A stretch of 64,000 nucleotides of DNA. Source: Streptomyces physcomitrii (GTDB lineage: Bacteria; Actinomycetota; Actinomycetes; Streptomycetales; Streptomycetaceae). Below, piece by piece: positions 33,701 to 41,466 of the stretch. The stretch is taken from contig NZ_JAAWWP010000018.1 in NCBI RefSeq assembly GCF_012273655.1, positions 1 through 64,000 on the forward strand, given 5' to 3'. The notes beneath the pieces are model-generated. The model was not told the DNA's origin and ran no database searches. It saw only the letters and a program-made list of their open reading frames with translations. Made by a program: the position numbers and the translations under genes. Every line of letters starts with the position of its first letter. Position 1 is the first letter of the stretch.

Positions 33701-35434
33701 GACCTCGGTCGTCAGCAGCTCGTCAAACCGAAGGCCGAGCAGCGGGAGGAAGAGGAGGTCACCGACCTCAAGGTGCTCGTGGACGCGATCCGGGCGGGCA
33801 ACGAGGCGATGCGCATCCCGGCGCAGCACAGCCCCTGGCTGCCCGCGCTCTCCGAGACACTGCTCCTCGACGAGATCGACGTGTCCGCTCTGCCCGCCCC
33901 GGCGCCCGGCAAGCTCGCTCCCGCGCCGTTCGGTGTCGAGGACCTGCCGTCCGACCAGGCGCGCAGGCCGGTGGTGGTGGACTTCGCGAGCTTCGGCCAC
34001 CTGATGATCGGCGGCGCCCCGCGCAGCGGCCGCTCCCAGGTGCTGCGGACCATCGCGGGCTCCCTGGCCCGCACGCACAGCTGCGCCGATGTCCACCTGT
34101 ACGGCATCGACTGCGGCAACGGCGCCCTCAACGCGCTGACCCGGCTCCCCCACTGCGGCGCGGTCGTCGGGCGCAACCAGACCGAGCGGGTGGTCCGGTT
34201 GGTCACCCGCTTCAAGAACGAGGTGACGCGCCGTCAGGATCTGCTCGCCGACAGCGGGTTCGCGGACATCGGCGAACAGCGGGCGGTGGCGGCGGAGGAA
34301 GAGCGACTGCCCCATCTGGTGATCCTCCTGGACCGCTGGGAGGGCTGGCTGCCCACCCTCGGCGAGATCGACCACGGCTCCCTCACGGACGAGCTGACCG
34401 CGATCATGCGCGAGGGTGCGAGCGTCGGCATCCACCTGGTGATGACCGGTGACCGCCAGCTCCTGGTGGGCCGTATCTCCTCGCTCACCGAGGACAAGTA
34501 CGGACTGCGGCTCGCGGACCGCTCCGACTTCGCGATGCTCGGGATCCCCGGCAAGAAGGTCCCCGAGGAGATCCCGCCGGGCCGCGCCTACAAGAACGAG
34601 TCCGGTACGGAGACGCAGTTCGCGCTGCTCTCGCAGGACTCGACGGGCCAGGGCCAGGCCGCCGCACTCTCCGCGATCGGCGAGGAGGCGACCGCGCGGG
34701 ACGCCGAAGTACCGCGCGCCAGGCGGCCGTTCCGGGTGGACAGCCTGCCGAGCCGGATCTCCTTCCCGGAGGCCTGGGAACTGCGGGACCCGGAGCTCTC
34801 CCGGTCGCGCATGTGGGGCCTGGTCGGCATCGGCGGCGACGAGATCATGGGCTTCGGGCCGGATCTCGCCTCCGGCGTCCCCGCGTTCGTGGTGGCGGGT
34901 CCGGCCAAGTCCGGCCGCTCCACGGTGCTGATGAACTTCGCCCGCTCCTACCTCACCCAGGGCGTCCGGCTGGTCATCGCCGCCCCGCGCCAGTCCCCGC
35001 TGCGTGAACTCGACGGCAGCGAAGGCGTGTTGAAGGTGTTCATGGAGGACGACATCGACGAGGACGACTTCGAGGAGGCCATCGACTCGGCCTCCCCGGA
35101 GGAACCGATCGTCGTACTCGTCGACGACGGCGAGATCCTGGAGGACTGCGACGCCGAGAGCCAGTTCAAGCGGCTCATCCAGCGCGGCAGCGAGCGCGGC
35201 CTCGGTCTGGTCATCGCCGGTGACGAGAACGACGTGTGCAGCGGCTTCTCCGGTTGGCAGGTCGACGCCAAGAAGGCCCGCCGGGGCATTCTGCTCTCAC
35301 CGCAGGACTCCTCCAGCGGCGAGCTGATCGGCATCCGTACGACGCGCAGCATGGTCGGCGGCCAAGTCGCTCCCGGCAAGGGCCTGTTGCACCTGGGCGA
35401 CGGCGAGCACTTCACCGTCACCACTCCTCTCTAG
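30746..35434 (+). CDS. type VII secretion ATPase, EccC/EssC type
   Basis: A 1562-residue motor protein. N-terminus: ubiquitin-like (LSLTVVDPFTGSSADVVVDA) and FHA-like domains (~1-190), then a Lys/Glu-rich linker, then two membrane helices (~289-322). Three FtsK/SpoIIIE ATPase domains follow: domain 1 has Walker A GTTGSGKS (~752) and Walker B LLIVIDEF (~857); domain 2 has GGAPRSGRS (~1088) and LVILLDRW; domain 3 has AGPAKSGRS (~1384) and IVVLVDDG. Domains 2 and 3 have Arg where the P-loop Lys should be, so probably only domain 1 is a full ATPase. The FHA-plus-one-polypeptide layout recalls Firmicutes EssC. GTG at 30746 is preferred to ATG 30731 because GAGGGGGAC sits before it. Confidence 0.88.
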   Translation: MRLSLTVVDPFTGSSADVVVDADPETTVGDIGRQLSEQVGQGGAQVIPIGQHRLGAGGGPVVYVDGFAVDPAATVVGSPLRDGVVVSLDDPAACIPGEPSGLVELRVVSGPVSGAVHRLGVGRYDIGSGPTAHIRIADPELPERALTLSVATDGSCKVRVHTDEEKVTLDGEKYSEIDAEKKDKKEKGNGRGDSGKKGRRRRGEDGEEAESVPPQRDFAKGDWPLGRQISVGNTLLELTRYTPPNAALKWSEDGIALDYNRPPRLRPPVRQTKFRLPSPPRDYEARPLPWLMALFPLVGAIVAVVVFGRWYYLIMAGLSPIMLFGNYFMDKKHGRKSHAKQVKEYKETKARIEKDAQDALVAERLDRRLAIPDPALVLSLGTGPRTRLWERRRTDQDHLQLRVGTGKLPSEVVLDDPEQDEHRRQVTWNIEDAPVSLPLRSLGVIGMAGPGDSSRAMGRWALAQTAALHSPMDVQFYVLTEANAQESWEWVRWLPHTQPSGGQEINVLIGTDAETVAARIGELTQILDARQKAKAANSQLKSFADPDIVVFWDGSRRLRSLPGVVKLLREGPSVSMYAVCLDTEERFLPGECQAFVVAEPKPVEHAPVAGTDQFAPSMPQQGPGGFPSFQAWHTPQEQPARQNGEELRLRVEETGSASILNVRPDFVSPAWCVRLSRSLSALRDISGETEDSALPGSSRLLDVLQLEPPTPDAITARWRMGGQSTLALIGESYDGAFGIDMRKDGPHGLIAGTTGSGKSELLQTIVAALAVANTPENMTFVLVDYKGGSAFKDCVKLPHTVGMVTDLDAHLVERALESLGAELKRREHILAAADAKDIEDYQDLLRRDASYAPLPRLLIVIDEFASMVRDLPDFVTGLVNIAQRGRSLGIHLLLATQRPSGVVSPEIRANTNLRIALRVTDAGESSDVIDAPDAGHIAKSTPGRAYVRLGHASLVPFQSGRVGGRRPGAADPAALAPWTGALGWNDLGRQQLVKPKAEQREEEEVTDLKVLVDAIRAGNEAMRIPAQHSPWLPALSETLLLDEIDVSALPAPAPGKLAPAPFGVEDLPSDQARRPVVVDFASFGHLMIGGAPRSGRSQVLRTIAGSLARTHSCADVHLYGIDCGNGALNALTRLPHCGAVVGRNQTERVVRLVTRFKNEVTRRQDLLADSGFADIGEQRAVAAEEERLPHLVILLDRWEGWLPTLGEIDHGSLTDELTAIMREGASVGIHLVMTGDRQLLVGRISSLTEDKYGLRLADRSDFAMLGIPGKKVPEEIPPGRAYKNESGTETQFALLSQDSTGQGQAAALSAIGEEATARDAEVPRARRPFRVDSLPSRISFPEAWELRDPELSRSRMWGLVGIGGDEIMGFGPDLASGVPAFVVAGPAKSGRSTVLMNFARSYLTQGVRLVIAAPRQSPLRELDGSEGVLKVFMEDDIDEDDFEEAIDSASPEEPIVVLVDDGEILEDCDAESQFKRLIQRGSERGLGLVIAGDENDVCSGFSGWQVDAKKARRGILLSPQDSSSGELIGIRTTRSMVGGQVAPGKGLLHLGDGEHFTVTTPL

Positions 35435-35443
35435 GCCTGCGGG

Positions 35444-36157
35444 ATGTCCAGGAACCAGCGGCGGCGGACGGCCAGCGGATCGAAGCGACCGGGACGGCCC
35501 AGGGCGGCCCAGGCGGCGTACCGGCCGACCAAGTCGGTGCGTACGACTCGGCACGGGGAGAAGGAGCCGCGGCCTCGCCCGGCTCGGCTGAAGTCCTTCG
35601 GCTTCGGACTCGCGGTGTTCCTCGGTGCCGTCGCCGTCATCGCCGCGCTCGTGCTCGGCCCGGGCCGGGTGGCCGACAGCTGGTGGCGGGAGGTGGCTCC
35701 GCACTGGCCGGGCGGCGGGTACGGCTTCACGGTCAGCGCAGGGCTTCTTTCGCCGCTGGCACCCTCGCTGGCCGCCTGGGCGCTCTTCGGCACCGACTTC
35801 AAGCGCCACAGGGCGCGTTCGGTGGGTCTGGTCGCCCTGTCGTTGCCGGCCGTCGCGGCGACGGTGATGTTCTTCGCGATCGCCGCCCAGTCCTGGCCGC
35901 CGAAGGGCCGGCGGAGTTCCTGTGGCGCCTACGACACCTACTGCTGGATCGATGCGCACTATCCCTGGGCCTGGCTCGTCGGCGGCAGCAGCGCGGTGCT
36001 GGGCATGTACCTCTTCGGGCAGGTCGGCGGCCTGTGGCGGCGCACCCGCGGACGCTTGGCCAAAACGACCGGGCCCGCCGCGGAGGCCAGCGGCGAGAAT
36101 GGAGCCGGTGACCCGGCGCCCGCCGCGTCCGACCAGAGAGAGGGCAGGCAACCGTGA
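35444..36157 (+). CDS. four-helix membrane protein downstream of eccC
   Basis: A 237-residue protein with a long basic N-terminal tail (~1-50) and four hydrophobic segments (~52-72, 95-115, 125-148, 178-195). A Cys pair in the last external loop (SSCGAYDTYCWIDAHY) could form a disulphide. It starts 10 bases after eccC and overlaps the Nudix gene by 4, so it is in the same transcript. No T7SS component family is recognised; a membrane partner for EccC is possible. Confidence 0.6.
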   Translation: MSRNQRRRTASGSKRPGRPRAAQAAYRPTKSVRTTRHGEKEPRPRPARLKSFGFGLAVFLGAVAVIAALVLGPGRVADSWWREVAPHWPGGGYGFTVSAGLLSPLAPSLAAWALFGTDFKRHRARSVGLVALSLPAVAATVMFFAIAAQSWPPKGRRSSCGAYDTYCWIDAHYPWAWLVGGSSAVLGMYLFGQVGGLWRRTRGRLAKTTGPAAEASGENGAGDPAPAASDQREGRQP

Positions 36158-36666
36158 ATCCGGCACCCCGCGACCGGCTGACCGTGACCACCGCGCCCCG
36201 GGCGCCCGAGCCGCCGGTGCCGCACGCGGCGGTCGGGGTCGGGGTGATCGTCACGGACGAGGAGGGGCGGCTGCTGCTCGGGCGGCACCGTTCGGGGGTG
36301 CACGAGCTGCCGGGCGGCAAGGTGGAGGGCGGGGAGCCGGTCGCCGAGGCGGCGGTGCGTGAACTCGCCGAGGAGACAGGCCTGGTGGCCCTCGCGGAGG
36401 ACGTCGAGGTGCTCGCGATGCTGCTCGACGAGGTCGGCGGGGTCACCCGGGTGACGATGGCGGCGCGGGTGCACCGCTTCACCGGGCGCCCCTACGCGGC
36501 CGAGCCGCACCTGGTCTCCCGCTGGACCTGGCACACCCCCGAGCGGCTGCCCTCCCCGCTCTTCGTACCGAGCGGCCAGGTCCTCAGCACCTGGCGCCCC
36601 GACCTGCCGATCGCCCACCCGGAGGTCAGCGTCTACCACCTCACGCAGACGGCGGCGCAGTGGTAA
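36154..36666 (+). CDS. Nudix hydrolase
   Basis: A 170-residue MutT-like pyrophosphohydrolase. The Nudix box is complete: GKVEGGEPVAEAAVRELAEE followed by TGL (residues ~55-77), with the RELxEExG glutamates that bind Mg. The substrate cannot be read from sequence; small bacterial members act on nucleotide diphosphate derivatives. GTG at 36154 overlaps the upstream TGA. It ends the eccC operon. Confidence 0.85.
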   Translation: MNPAPRDRLTVTTAPRAPEPPVPHAAVGVGVIVTDEEGRLLLGRHRSGVHELPGGKVEGGEPVAEAAVRELAEETGLVALAEDVEVLAMLLDEVGGVTRVTMAARVHRFTGRPYAAEPHLVSRWTWHTPERLPSPLFVPSGQVLSTWRPDLPIAHPEVSVYHLTQTAAQW

Positions 36667-36843
36667 CCCGGTCGGGTGGGGGCGGGAGTTGGGGCAGCGA
36701 GGGCTCAACTGGCCAGTGCGGGTGACTGGTTGGCGGATCCGCCCGGTTCCGAGCCTGGGCCCGGACTGCCGGCGAGTGGCCGCTCCGCTCCCCCCAAGCT
36801 CCCCGACCCTTCCGAACCCCGCTCTCCCCGGCCCCTCCCTTCC

Positions 36844-38751
36844 CTACTGCTTCTCCGCCTTCTTCTCCATCCTGGCCTTCGGACGGCCCGCCTTCTCGTT
36901 CTCCGAGATGTACGAGAGGTCGTCGCCGGTGCGTACCAGGTGGACGGTGTGGGCGTTCTTGGTGCAGGTCGCCGCGCTGTCCGGCCTGCCCTGGCCGGTG
37001 GCGACGACCTCCTGCGGGGTGCTGTGGTCCAGCTTCAGGTCCACCTCGCAGACACCGCCGAGCGGGTCCGTCTGACGCATCACCGCGAACTTCTTGCCGG
37101 GCGTTCCCTGATGCACCGTCAATTTGAAGGTTCCGAGCGGGAGTTCAGTGCCCCGGCTGTACGCGGGCCCCTCCCAGGTGCCGAGGTACGCGGCGGGCAC
37201 CTGCGTGGAGGCGGCGCCGCCGGTGCTCGGTTCGCCGGGGCTGCTGGCACCGGGGGCCGGTCCTGCGTCCTGGGACGAGTCCGAGTCGGAGCCCGGCATC
37301 AGGTCGAAGACGAAGACGGAGCCGAAGGTCACCGCCGCGAGCGCACCGGCCACCGCGAGCGCGACCGTACAACTGAGCTTGCGGCCACGGCTGTTCGGAC
37401 CCACGGCGGTGCTGTGCGCGTCCACCGTCACCGAGAGCCGCCCGGGACCGCGGCGCGTCTCCCCGCCCGCCGGACCGCCGGTCCCGCTTTGCGGCTCACT
37501 GCCACCCGTCGCGTACGAAGGCACCCCGGTGGCCGCGGGCGCGGGCCAGGCGGGCGCGGCGGCCAGGTCTCCGTACGAGGGGTCAGGGGGGCCGAAGACG
37601 CCGGGCTGGGGCGGGGCAGTCCCCGGGAGCCCGGAGGCGGAGCCCGGGGCCGAGGCGTGCCGGGCGGAGGCGCCCGAGGCGGCGGAGTCGGAAGCAGCGG
37701 GGTCCGGGGCGCCGGAGTCGAGGGCAGCGGAGTCCGGGGCGGCAGCCCGCCGGGCGGCGGGGTCCGGAGCCCCCGGCCGCGGCGGCGCCGAAGGCGGATC
37801 GGTGGGACGTGGTGGGGCCGAGGACGCCTGGGGCGGGTCGGCGGTGGTGGCCTCCAGGTCGAGGAGGCTCACGGCGGTGCGGCTCACCTCTTCCATCAGG
37901 CGGCGCGGCAGCCAGCCCCCGGTCATCAGCTGCCGGGTGCCCTGCGGGGCCAGCGCCCGGGCCAGCTCAGCCGGGGCCGGGCGCGCGGCGGGGTCCTTGG
38001 CCAGGCAGCGGGCCGCCAGTTCGCGCAACTCCCCGGTCAGGGCGCGCAGTTCGGGCTCCTCGTGCACCACCTTGTACAGCAGCGCCGCCGAGGTGTCGCC
38101 GGGGAACGGGGGCAGGCCCGAGGCCGCGTAGACCAGCACGGCACCCAGCGAGAAGACGTCGGCGGCGCCGGTGACGCCCTGGCCGAGGATCTGCTCCGGT
38201 GCCATGTAGCCGGGTGAGCCGATGGAGGCGCCGGTGGAGGTGAGCGAGGTGGTGCCGTCCACCGCGCGGGCGATGCCGAAGTCGATGAGCCGGGGGCCGT
38301 CGAGCGCGAGCAGGACGTTGGAGGGCTTGACGTCCCGGTGGACCAGCCCGTGGGCGTGGACCTCGGTGAGCGCCTCGGCGAGACCGGCGCCGAGGACGCG
38401 CAGCGCCTGCTCCGGCAGCGGCGAGGGCTCCGGGGACCCGGCGACCGCGTGGGTGAGCGAGGGCCCGGCCACATAGCCGGTCGCCACCCAGGGGACCGGG
38501 GCGTCCGGGTCGGCGTCGAGAACCGGCGCGGTCCAGGCCCCGCCGACCTTGCGGGCCGCCGCCACCTCGCGCCGGAACCGGGCGCGGAACTCCTCGTCCA
38601 GGGCGAAGTGCGGATGGACCACCTTGACGGCGACGGTGCGCCCGCCCGTGCTGCGCCCCAGGTAGACGCGCCCCATGCCGCCGGAGCCGAGCCGGCCGAG
38701 GAGGCGGTAGGGGCCGATGGCCGCGGGCTCGTCGGCGTTCAGCGGTTGCAC
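36844..38751 (-). CDS. membrane Ser/Thr protein kinase (PknB-like catalytic domain)
   Basis: A 635-residue kinase. Catalytic domain (~13-275): glycine loop GRLGSGGMGRVYLG, VAVKVVH lysine, HRDVKPSN catalytic loop, DFGIA, and APEQ. A Pro/Ala/Ser-rich juxtamembrane segment (~310-440) includes degenerate PDSAA/PDPAAS repeats. One transmembrane helix (~455-478) and an extracellular domain follow (~510-635; YLGTWEGPAYSRG, CEVDLKLDHS) that is not a PASTA repeat and may sense a ligand. GTG at 38751 (VQPLNADEP) has GGGGGA upstream; GTG at 38766 is also possible. It is convergent with the eccC operon. Confidence 0.88.
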   Translation of the reverse strand: MQPLNADEPAAIGPYRLLGRLGSGGMGRVYLGRSTGGRTVAVKVVHPHFALDEEFRARFRREVAAARKVGGAWTAPVLDADPDAPVPWVATGYVAGPSLTHAVAGSPEPSPLPEQALRVLGAGLAEALTEVHAHGLVHRDVKPSNVLLALDGPRLIDFGIARAVDGTTSLTSTGASIGSPGYMAPEQILGQGVTGAADVFSLGAVLVYAASGLPPFPGDTSAALLYKVVHEEPELRALTGELRELAARCLAKDPAARPAPAELARALAPQGTRQLMTGGWLPRRLMEEVSRTAVSLLDLEATTADPPQASSAPPRPTDPPSAPPRPGAPDPAARRAAAPDSAALDSGAPDPAASDSAASGASARHASAPGSASGLPGTAPPQPGVFGPPDPSYGDLAAAPAWPAPAATGVPSYATGGSEPQSGTGGPAGGETRRGPGRLSVTVDAHSTAVGPNSRGRKLSCTVALAVAGALAAVTFGSVFVFDLMPGSDSDSSQDAGPAPGASSPGEPSTGGAASTQVPAAYLGTWEGPAYSRGTELPLGTFKLTVHQGTPGKKFAVMRQTDPLGGVCEVDLKLDHSTPQEVVATGQGRPDSAATCTKNAHTVHLVRTGDDLSYISENEKAGRPKARMEKKAEKQ

Positions 38752-39608
38752 GGCGCTGTCCCCCACGCGATGGCCTCCCCCTGCTGTCCGGCTGCACCGA
38801 GCAGCGTAGGCCCTGCACGGTTCCGGGGGCAGAGGCGGCCAGCCGCGGGAGCCCCGGGGCCCTGCCGGGGGGCCGCGCCTTGCCCGCGGGCAGGGGCCGG
38901 GCGGTGCGCCTGCCTCTCCGGCCCACACCGCCCCACTCCGGCCCCCGTCCGGTTCCTGCCTGTTCCTCTCCAGACCCTCTCCAGGTCCTCTCCGGGTCCT
39001 CTCCCGGTCCTCTCCATGGCAGCGAATTCACCGGTTCCGGTTCCGGTGAGGGGCGCGTACGAGGACGCATCCGGAGAGTGCGGTACCCGTCCGGGGCCGT
39101 CCGGCAGGGCCCTTCCCTCTCACGGAGCGGAAGAGTTCATCGAGCCGTCGCACCGCTGCCACAGGGAATTCGCATTCCGGTGGGCGGGAAACTCGCGAGG
39201 GCTTCGGGAGACCATCGGGCGGCGACTCGGCGGAAAGCCCTCGGCGGCGCGCGGACGGAAAGGCTTCGGGTGCGCGGCGAACGCTCGGAATAAATGATTC
39301 CGCTTGACTGTCACACGTCTGGCATTCCGGTCGGGTGAATTCCGCCATTGCCCGCGGGGCCCTCGCGGCTCGCGCCCGGCACCCCTCGGACCGCGAAGCT
39401 CCCGGCGACGCGCCGAGGCCCCGGCAACCGCTTTCCGCCCGCAGCGAACGGCCCTCGGAAGACGACCCGACCCCGGACCCCGGCGACGGTCGCGGCACCG
39501 ACCCGGCACCGGCAGATCGCGGCCCGGCGACACCCGAGGCAGCCCCCGCGCCCGAGGCAGCCCCGGCGACAGCCGAAGGCCCCCCGGGAGGCGCCCCCGC
39601 CGGCGGGC
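38752..39608. other. 857-bp intergenic region with an 11-bp tandem array
   Basis: No gene is supported: several long frames are open in both directions but lack ribosome sites and have low-complexity Pro/Ala/Arg translations. It holds five copies of an 11-base repeat (38965-39019) and an AT-richer patch near 39290. Confidence 0.5.
38965..39019. repeat. five copies of an 11-bp tandem repeat
   Basis: Units start CCTCTCC and vary in the last four bases (AGAC, AGGT, GGGT, CGGT, ATGG). The period of 11 is incompatible with coding. Confidence 0.8.
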
Positions 39609-40526
39609 TCAGTCGTGCAGCAGGTCCACCCGTACGTCCGCGGGGAAGCCCGTGGTCGGGCCGACCCGGCGGGCGAACTCCCGTACCGCGGCGAGCTGGT
39701 GGTCGCCGAAGCGGAAGTCGAGGGTGGTGAAGTAGCGCTCCAGGACGTCCTGGTCGAAGAGCTCCCAGCGCGCCGCCTGCTCCGCGACCTTGGAGACCTC
39801 GGCCAGCGAGAGGTCGCGGGAGGCGAGGAAGGCGCGGTGGACCTCGCGTACCGCCTCGGGCTCGCGCTCCAGATAGGCGCGGCGGGTGGCCCAGACCGCG
39901 AAGACGAAGGGCAGCCCGGTCCATTCCTTCCACAGCCGGCCGAGGTCGTGGACCTGGAGGCCCAGCTTCGGCCCGTAGTGCAGATTGGCGCGCAGCGCGG
40001 CGTCGCCGATCAGCACCGCGGCCTCGGCCTCCTGCATCATCAGGCCGAGGTCCGGCGGGCAGGTGTAGTACTCGGGGCGCACCCCGTAGCGCTCGCCGAG
40101 CAGCAGTTGCGCGAGCCGCACCGAGGTGCGCGAAGTGGAGCCGAGGGCGACCCGGGCGCCGTCGAGCTGCTCCAGCGGGCCCTGCGAGACGATCACGCAG
40201 GACATCACCGGGCCGTCGCAGCCGACCGCGATGTCGGGCAGCGCGACCAGGTCGTCGGCCGCCTTGAGGAACTCCACGAGGGTGACCGGGGCGATGTCGA
40301 GCTCGCCCTCGATCAGCTGCCGGCTGAGCTTCTCGGGGGTGTCCTTGGTCAGCTCCAGGTCGAGCAGGGTCCCGGTGCGCGCGAGACCCCAGTAGAGGGG
40401 AAGGCAGTTGAGGAACTGGATATGGCCGACGCGCGGCCGGGTGCGGCGGGGGCCTGGCACCTGTTCTGCGGCCGGCGGCTGTGCGGCGGCCGGTCCGGCG
40501 AGCGAGTCCGCGGGAGAATTGTCCAC
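39609..40526 (-). CDS. mqnA: chorismate dehydratase MqnA
   Basis: A 305-residue enzyme that dehydrates chorismate to 3-[(1-carboxyvinyl)oxy]benzoate, the first committed step of the futalosine menaquinone pathway. After a Pro/Ala-rich tail, the periplasmic-binding-protein-like fold begins at VGHIQFLNCLPLYWGL. Other family features are the GSTSRTSVRLAQLLL loop, LIGDAAL and EWTGLPFVFAVWA. GTG at 40526 is used. It is a single gene here, with other pathway genes at 1-255, 49593 and 51692-56663, so the pathway is dispersed around the window. Confidence 0.92.
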   Translation of the reverse strand: MDNSPADSLAGPAAAQPPAAEQVPGPRRTRPRVGHIQFLNCLPLYWGLARTGTLLDLELTKDTPEKLSRQLIEGELDIAPVTLVEFLKAADDLVALPDIAVGCDGPVMSCVIVSQGPLEQLDGARVALGSTSRTSVRLAQLLLGERYGVRPEYYTCPPDLGLMMQEAEAAVLIGDAALRANLHYGPKLGLQVHDLGRLWKEWTGLPFVFAVWATRRAYLEREPEAVREVHRAFLASRDLSLAEVSKVAEQAARWELFDQDVLERYFTTLDFRFGDHQLAAVREFARRVGPTTGFPADVRVDLLHD

Positions 40527-40810
40527 ATCGCGAGGCTAGCCCTCGTGCGGTACGGTGCGAACTCCAGGGTGGTCCGGCGGCGCCGCGCGCCGCGTGCGTC
40601 CGCCCGGGTCCGGCGGAGCCGGGGCCCTCTTCGGGGCGGGCGGTACGGATTCGAGGCCCGCCCGGCGCCACGCGCACGACACCCCACCGGGGCAGAAAAG
40701 TCAGATCATTTAAGGGCCGCCCGACGGTCCGGCGTTACCCCGATCCTCGCGATCGTCAAACATCCGGGTGACGTGATCTTGCCCTCTATCGCTTTCGGCT
40801 GCCCGCGTGC

Positions 40811-40960
40811 TAGGCTGAACGCAAGTTGCAGTTTGGTTTCCCTTGCAGTACTAAAGCCTGCGGAGCATGTAACCCGCAGGCTTTCGTCGTTTTCAGACTT
40901 TTGCAGTTGTTACAACAGCAGGTTCTGGAGCAGGGCAACCCTTTGGCCCAAGGAGGGCTT
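40811..40960 (+). promoter_or_regulatory. cold-shock gene promoter and structured 5' leader
   Basis: A -10-like TAGGCT lies at 40811-40816; no good -35 is seen. The ~140-base leader contains a perfect 11-bp stem (AAAGCCTGCGG 40853-40863 with CCGCAGGCTTT 40874-40884, 10-base loop) followed by a T-rich tract, then a small GTTGT/ACAAC hairpin (40907-40917) and a strong AAGGAGG (40950-40956). Long structured leaders of cold-shock mRNAs can sense temperature. The first stem could also be an attenuator. Confidence 0.6.
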
Positions 40961-41164
40961 ATGGCTACCGGAACCGTGAAGTGGTTCAACGCCGAAAAGG
41001 GCTTTGGTTTCATCGCCCAGGAAGGCGGCGGCCCGGACGTCTTCGTTCACTACTCCGCGATCAACGCGAGCGGATTCCGTTCTCTCGAGGAGAACCAGGC
41101 GGTGTCCTTCGACGTCACGCAGGGCCCGAAGGGTCCGCAGGCGGAGAACGTCACCCCGGTGTGA
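40961..41164 (+). CDS. cold-shock protein (CspA family)
   Basis: A 67-residue single-strand nucleic-acid binding OB-fold protein. RNP1 motif KGFGFIAQ and RNP2 motif VFVHYSAI are both intact, with KWFNAEKGFGF at the N-terminus. Length is standard. It is expected to act as an RNA chaperone. ATG at 40961 has an ideal Shine-Dalgarno AAGGAGG. It is monocistronic between the leader above and a strong hairpin terminator. Confidence 0.95.
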   Translation: MATGTVKWFNAEKGFGFIAQEGGGPDVFVHYSAINASGFRSLEENQAVSFDVTQGPKGPQAENVTPV

Positions 41165-41218
41165 TCCAGGTTCCCGAGGCCACTCGGGAGCTGATCCGGA
41201 ACGGATAAGTAGTACCCA

Positions 41219-41259
41219 AGGAGCCCCACCCCCGTCTCGTGCGGTACCACGGGGCTCCT
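41219..41259 (+). terminator. hairpin terminator after the cold-shock gene
   Basis: Perfect 9-bp arms AGGAGCCCC (41219-41227) and GGGGCTCCT (41251-41259) with a 23-base loop. A smaller hairpin CCCGAG/CTCGGG lies at 41173-41188. Confidence 0.75.
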
Positions 41260-41466
41260 GCCTTACGCAGCAAGTGCACAGACCCCACTGCTCCGGCAGC
41301 CGGGCGACCTCCTTGCGGCACAGTGCCCCGCCTCCACCGGCACCACGGAGGCGGGGCATCCGCATGCCCGGGTGTGCTCCCGGGTGTACGTGAGTCCGCG
41401 CCGCCCCGCGAAGCGGCCCGCCCACCGCTCGTACCGCCACCGCTCGTACCGCCACCGCTCGTGCAG

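Noticed and set aside
36676..38217. 513-codon plus-strand frame opposite the Ser/Thr kinase
   Set aside because: Low-complexity Gly/Ala/Arg translation, while the minus strand has complete kinase motifs.
39335..39730. 131-codon Pro/Ala-rich frame in the gap before mqnA
   Set aside because: No ribosome site, overlaps the end of mqnA, and composition is that of translated GC-rich non-coding DNA.
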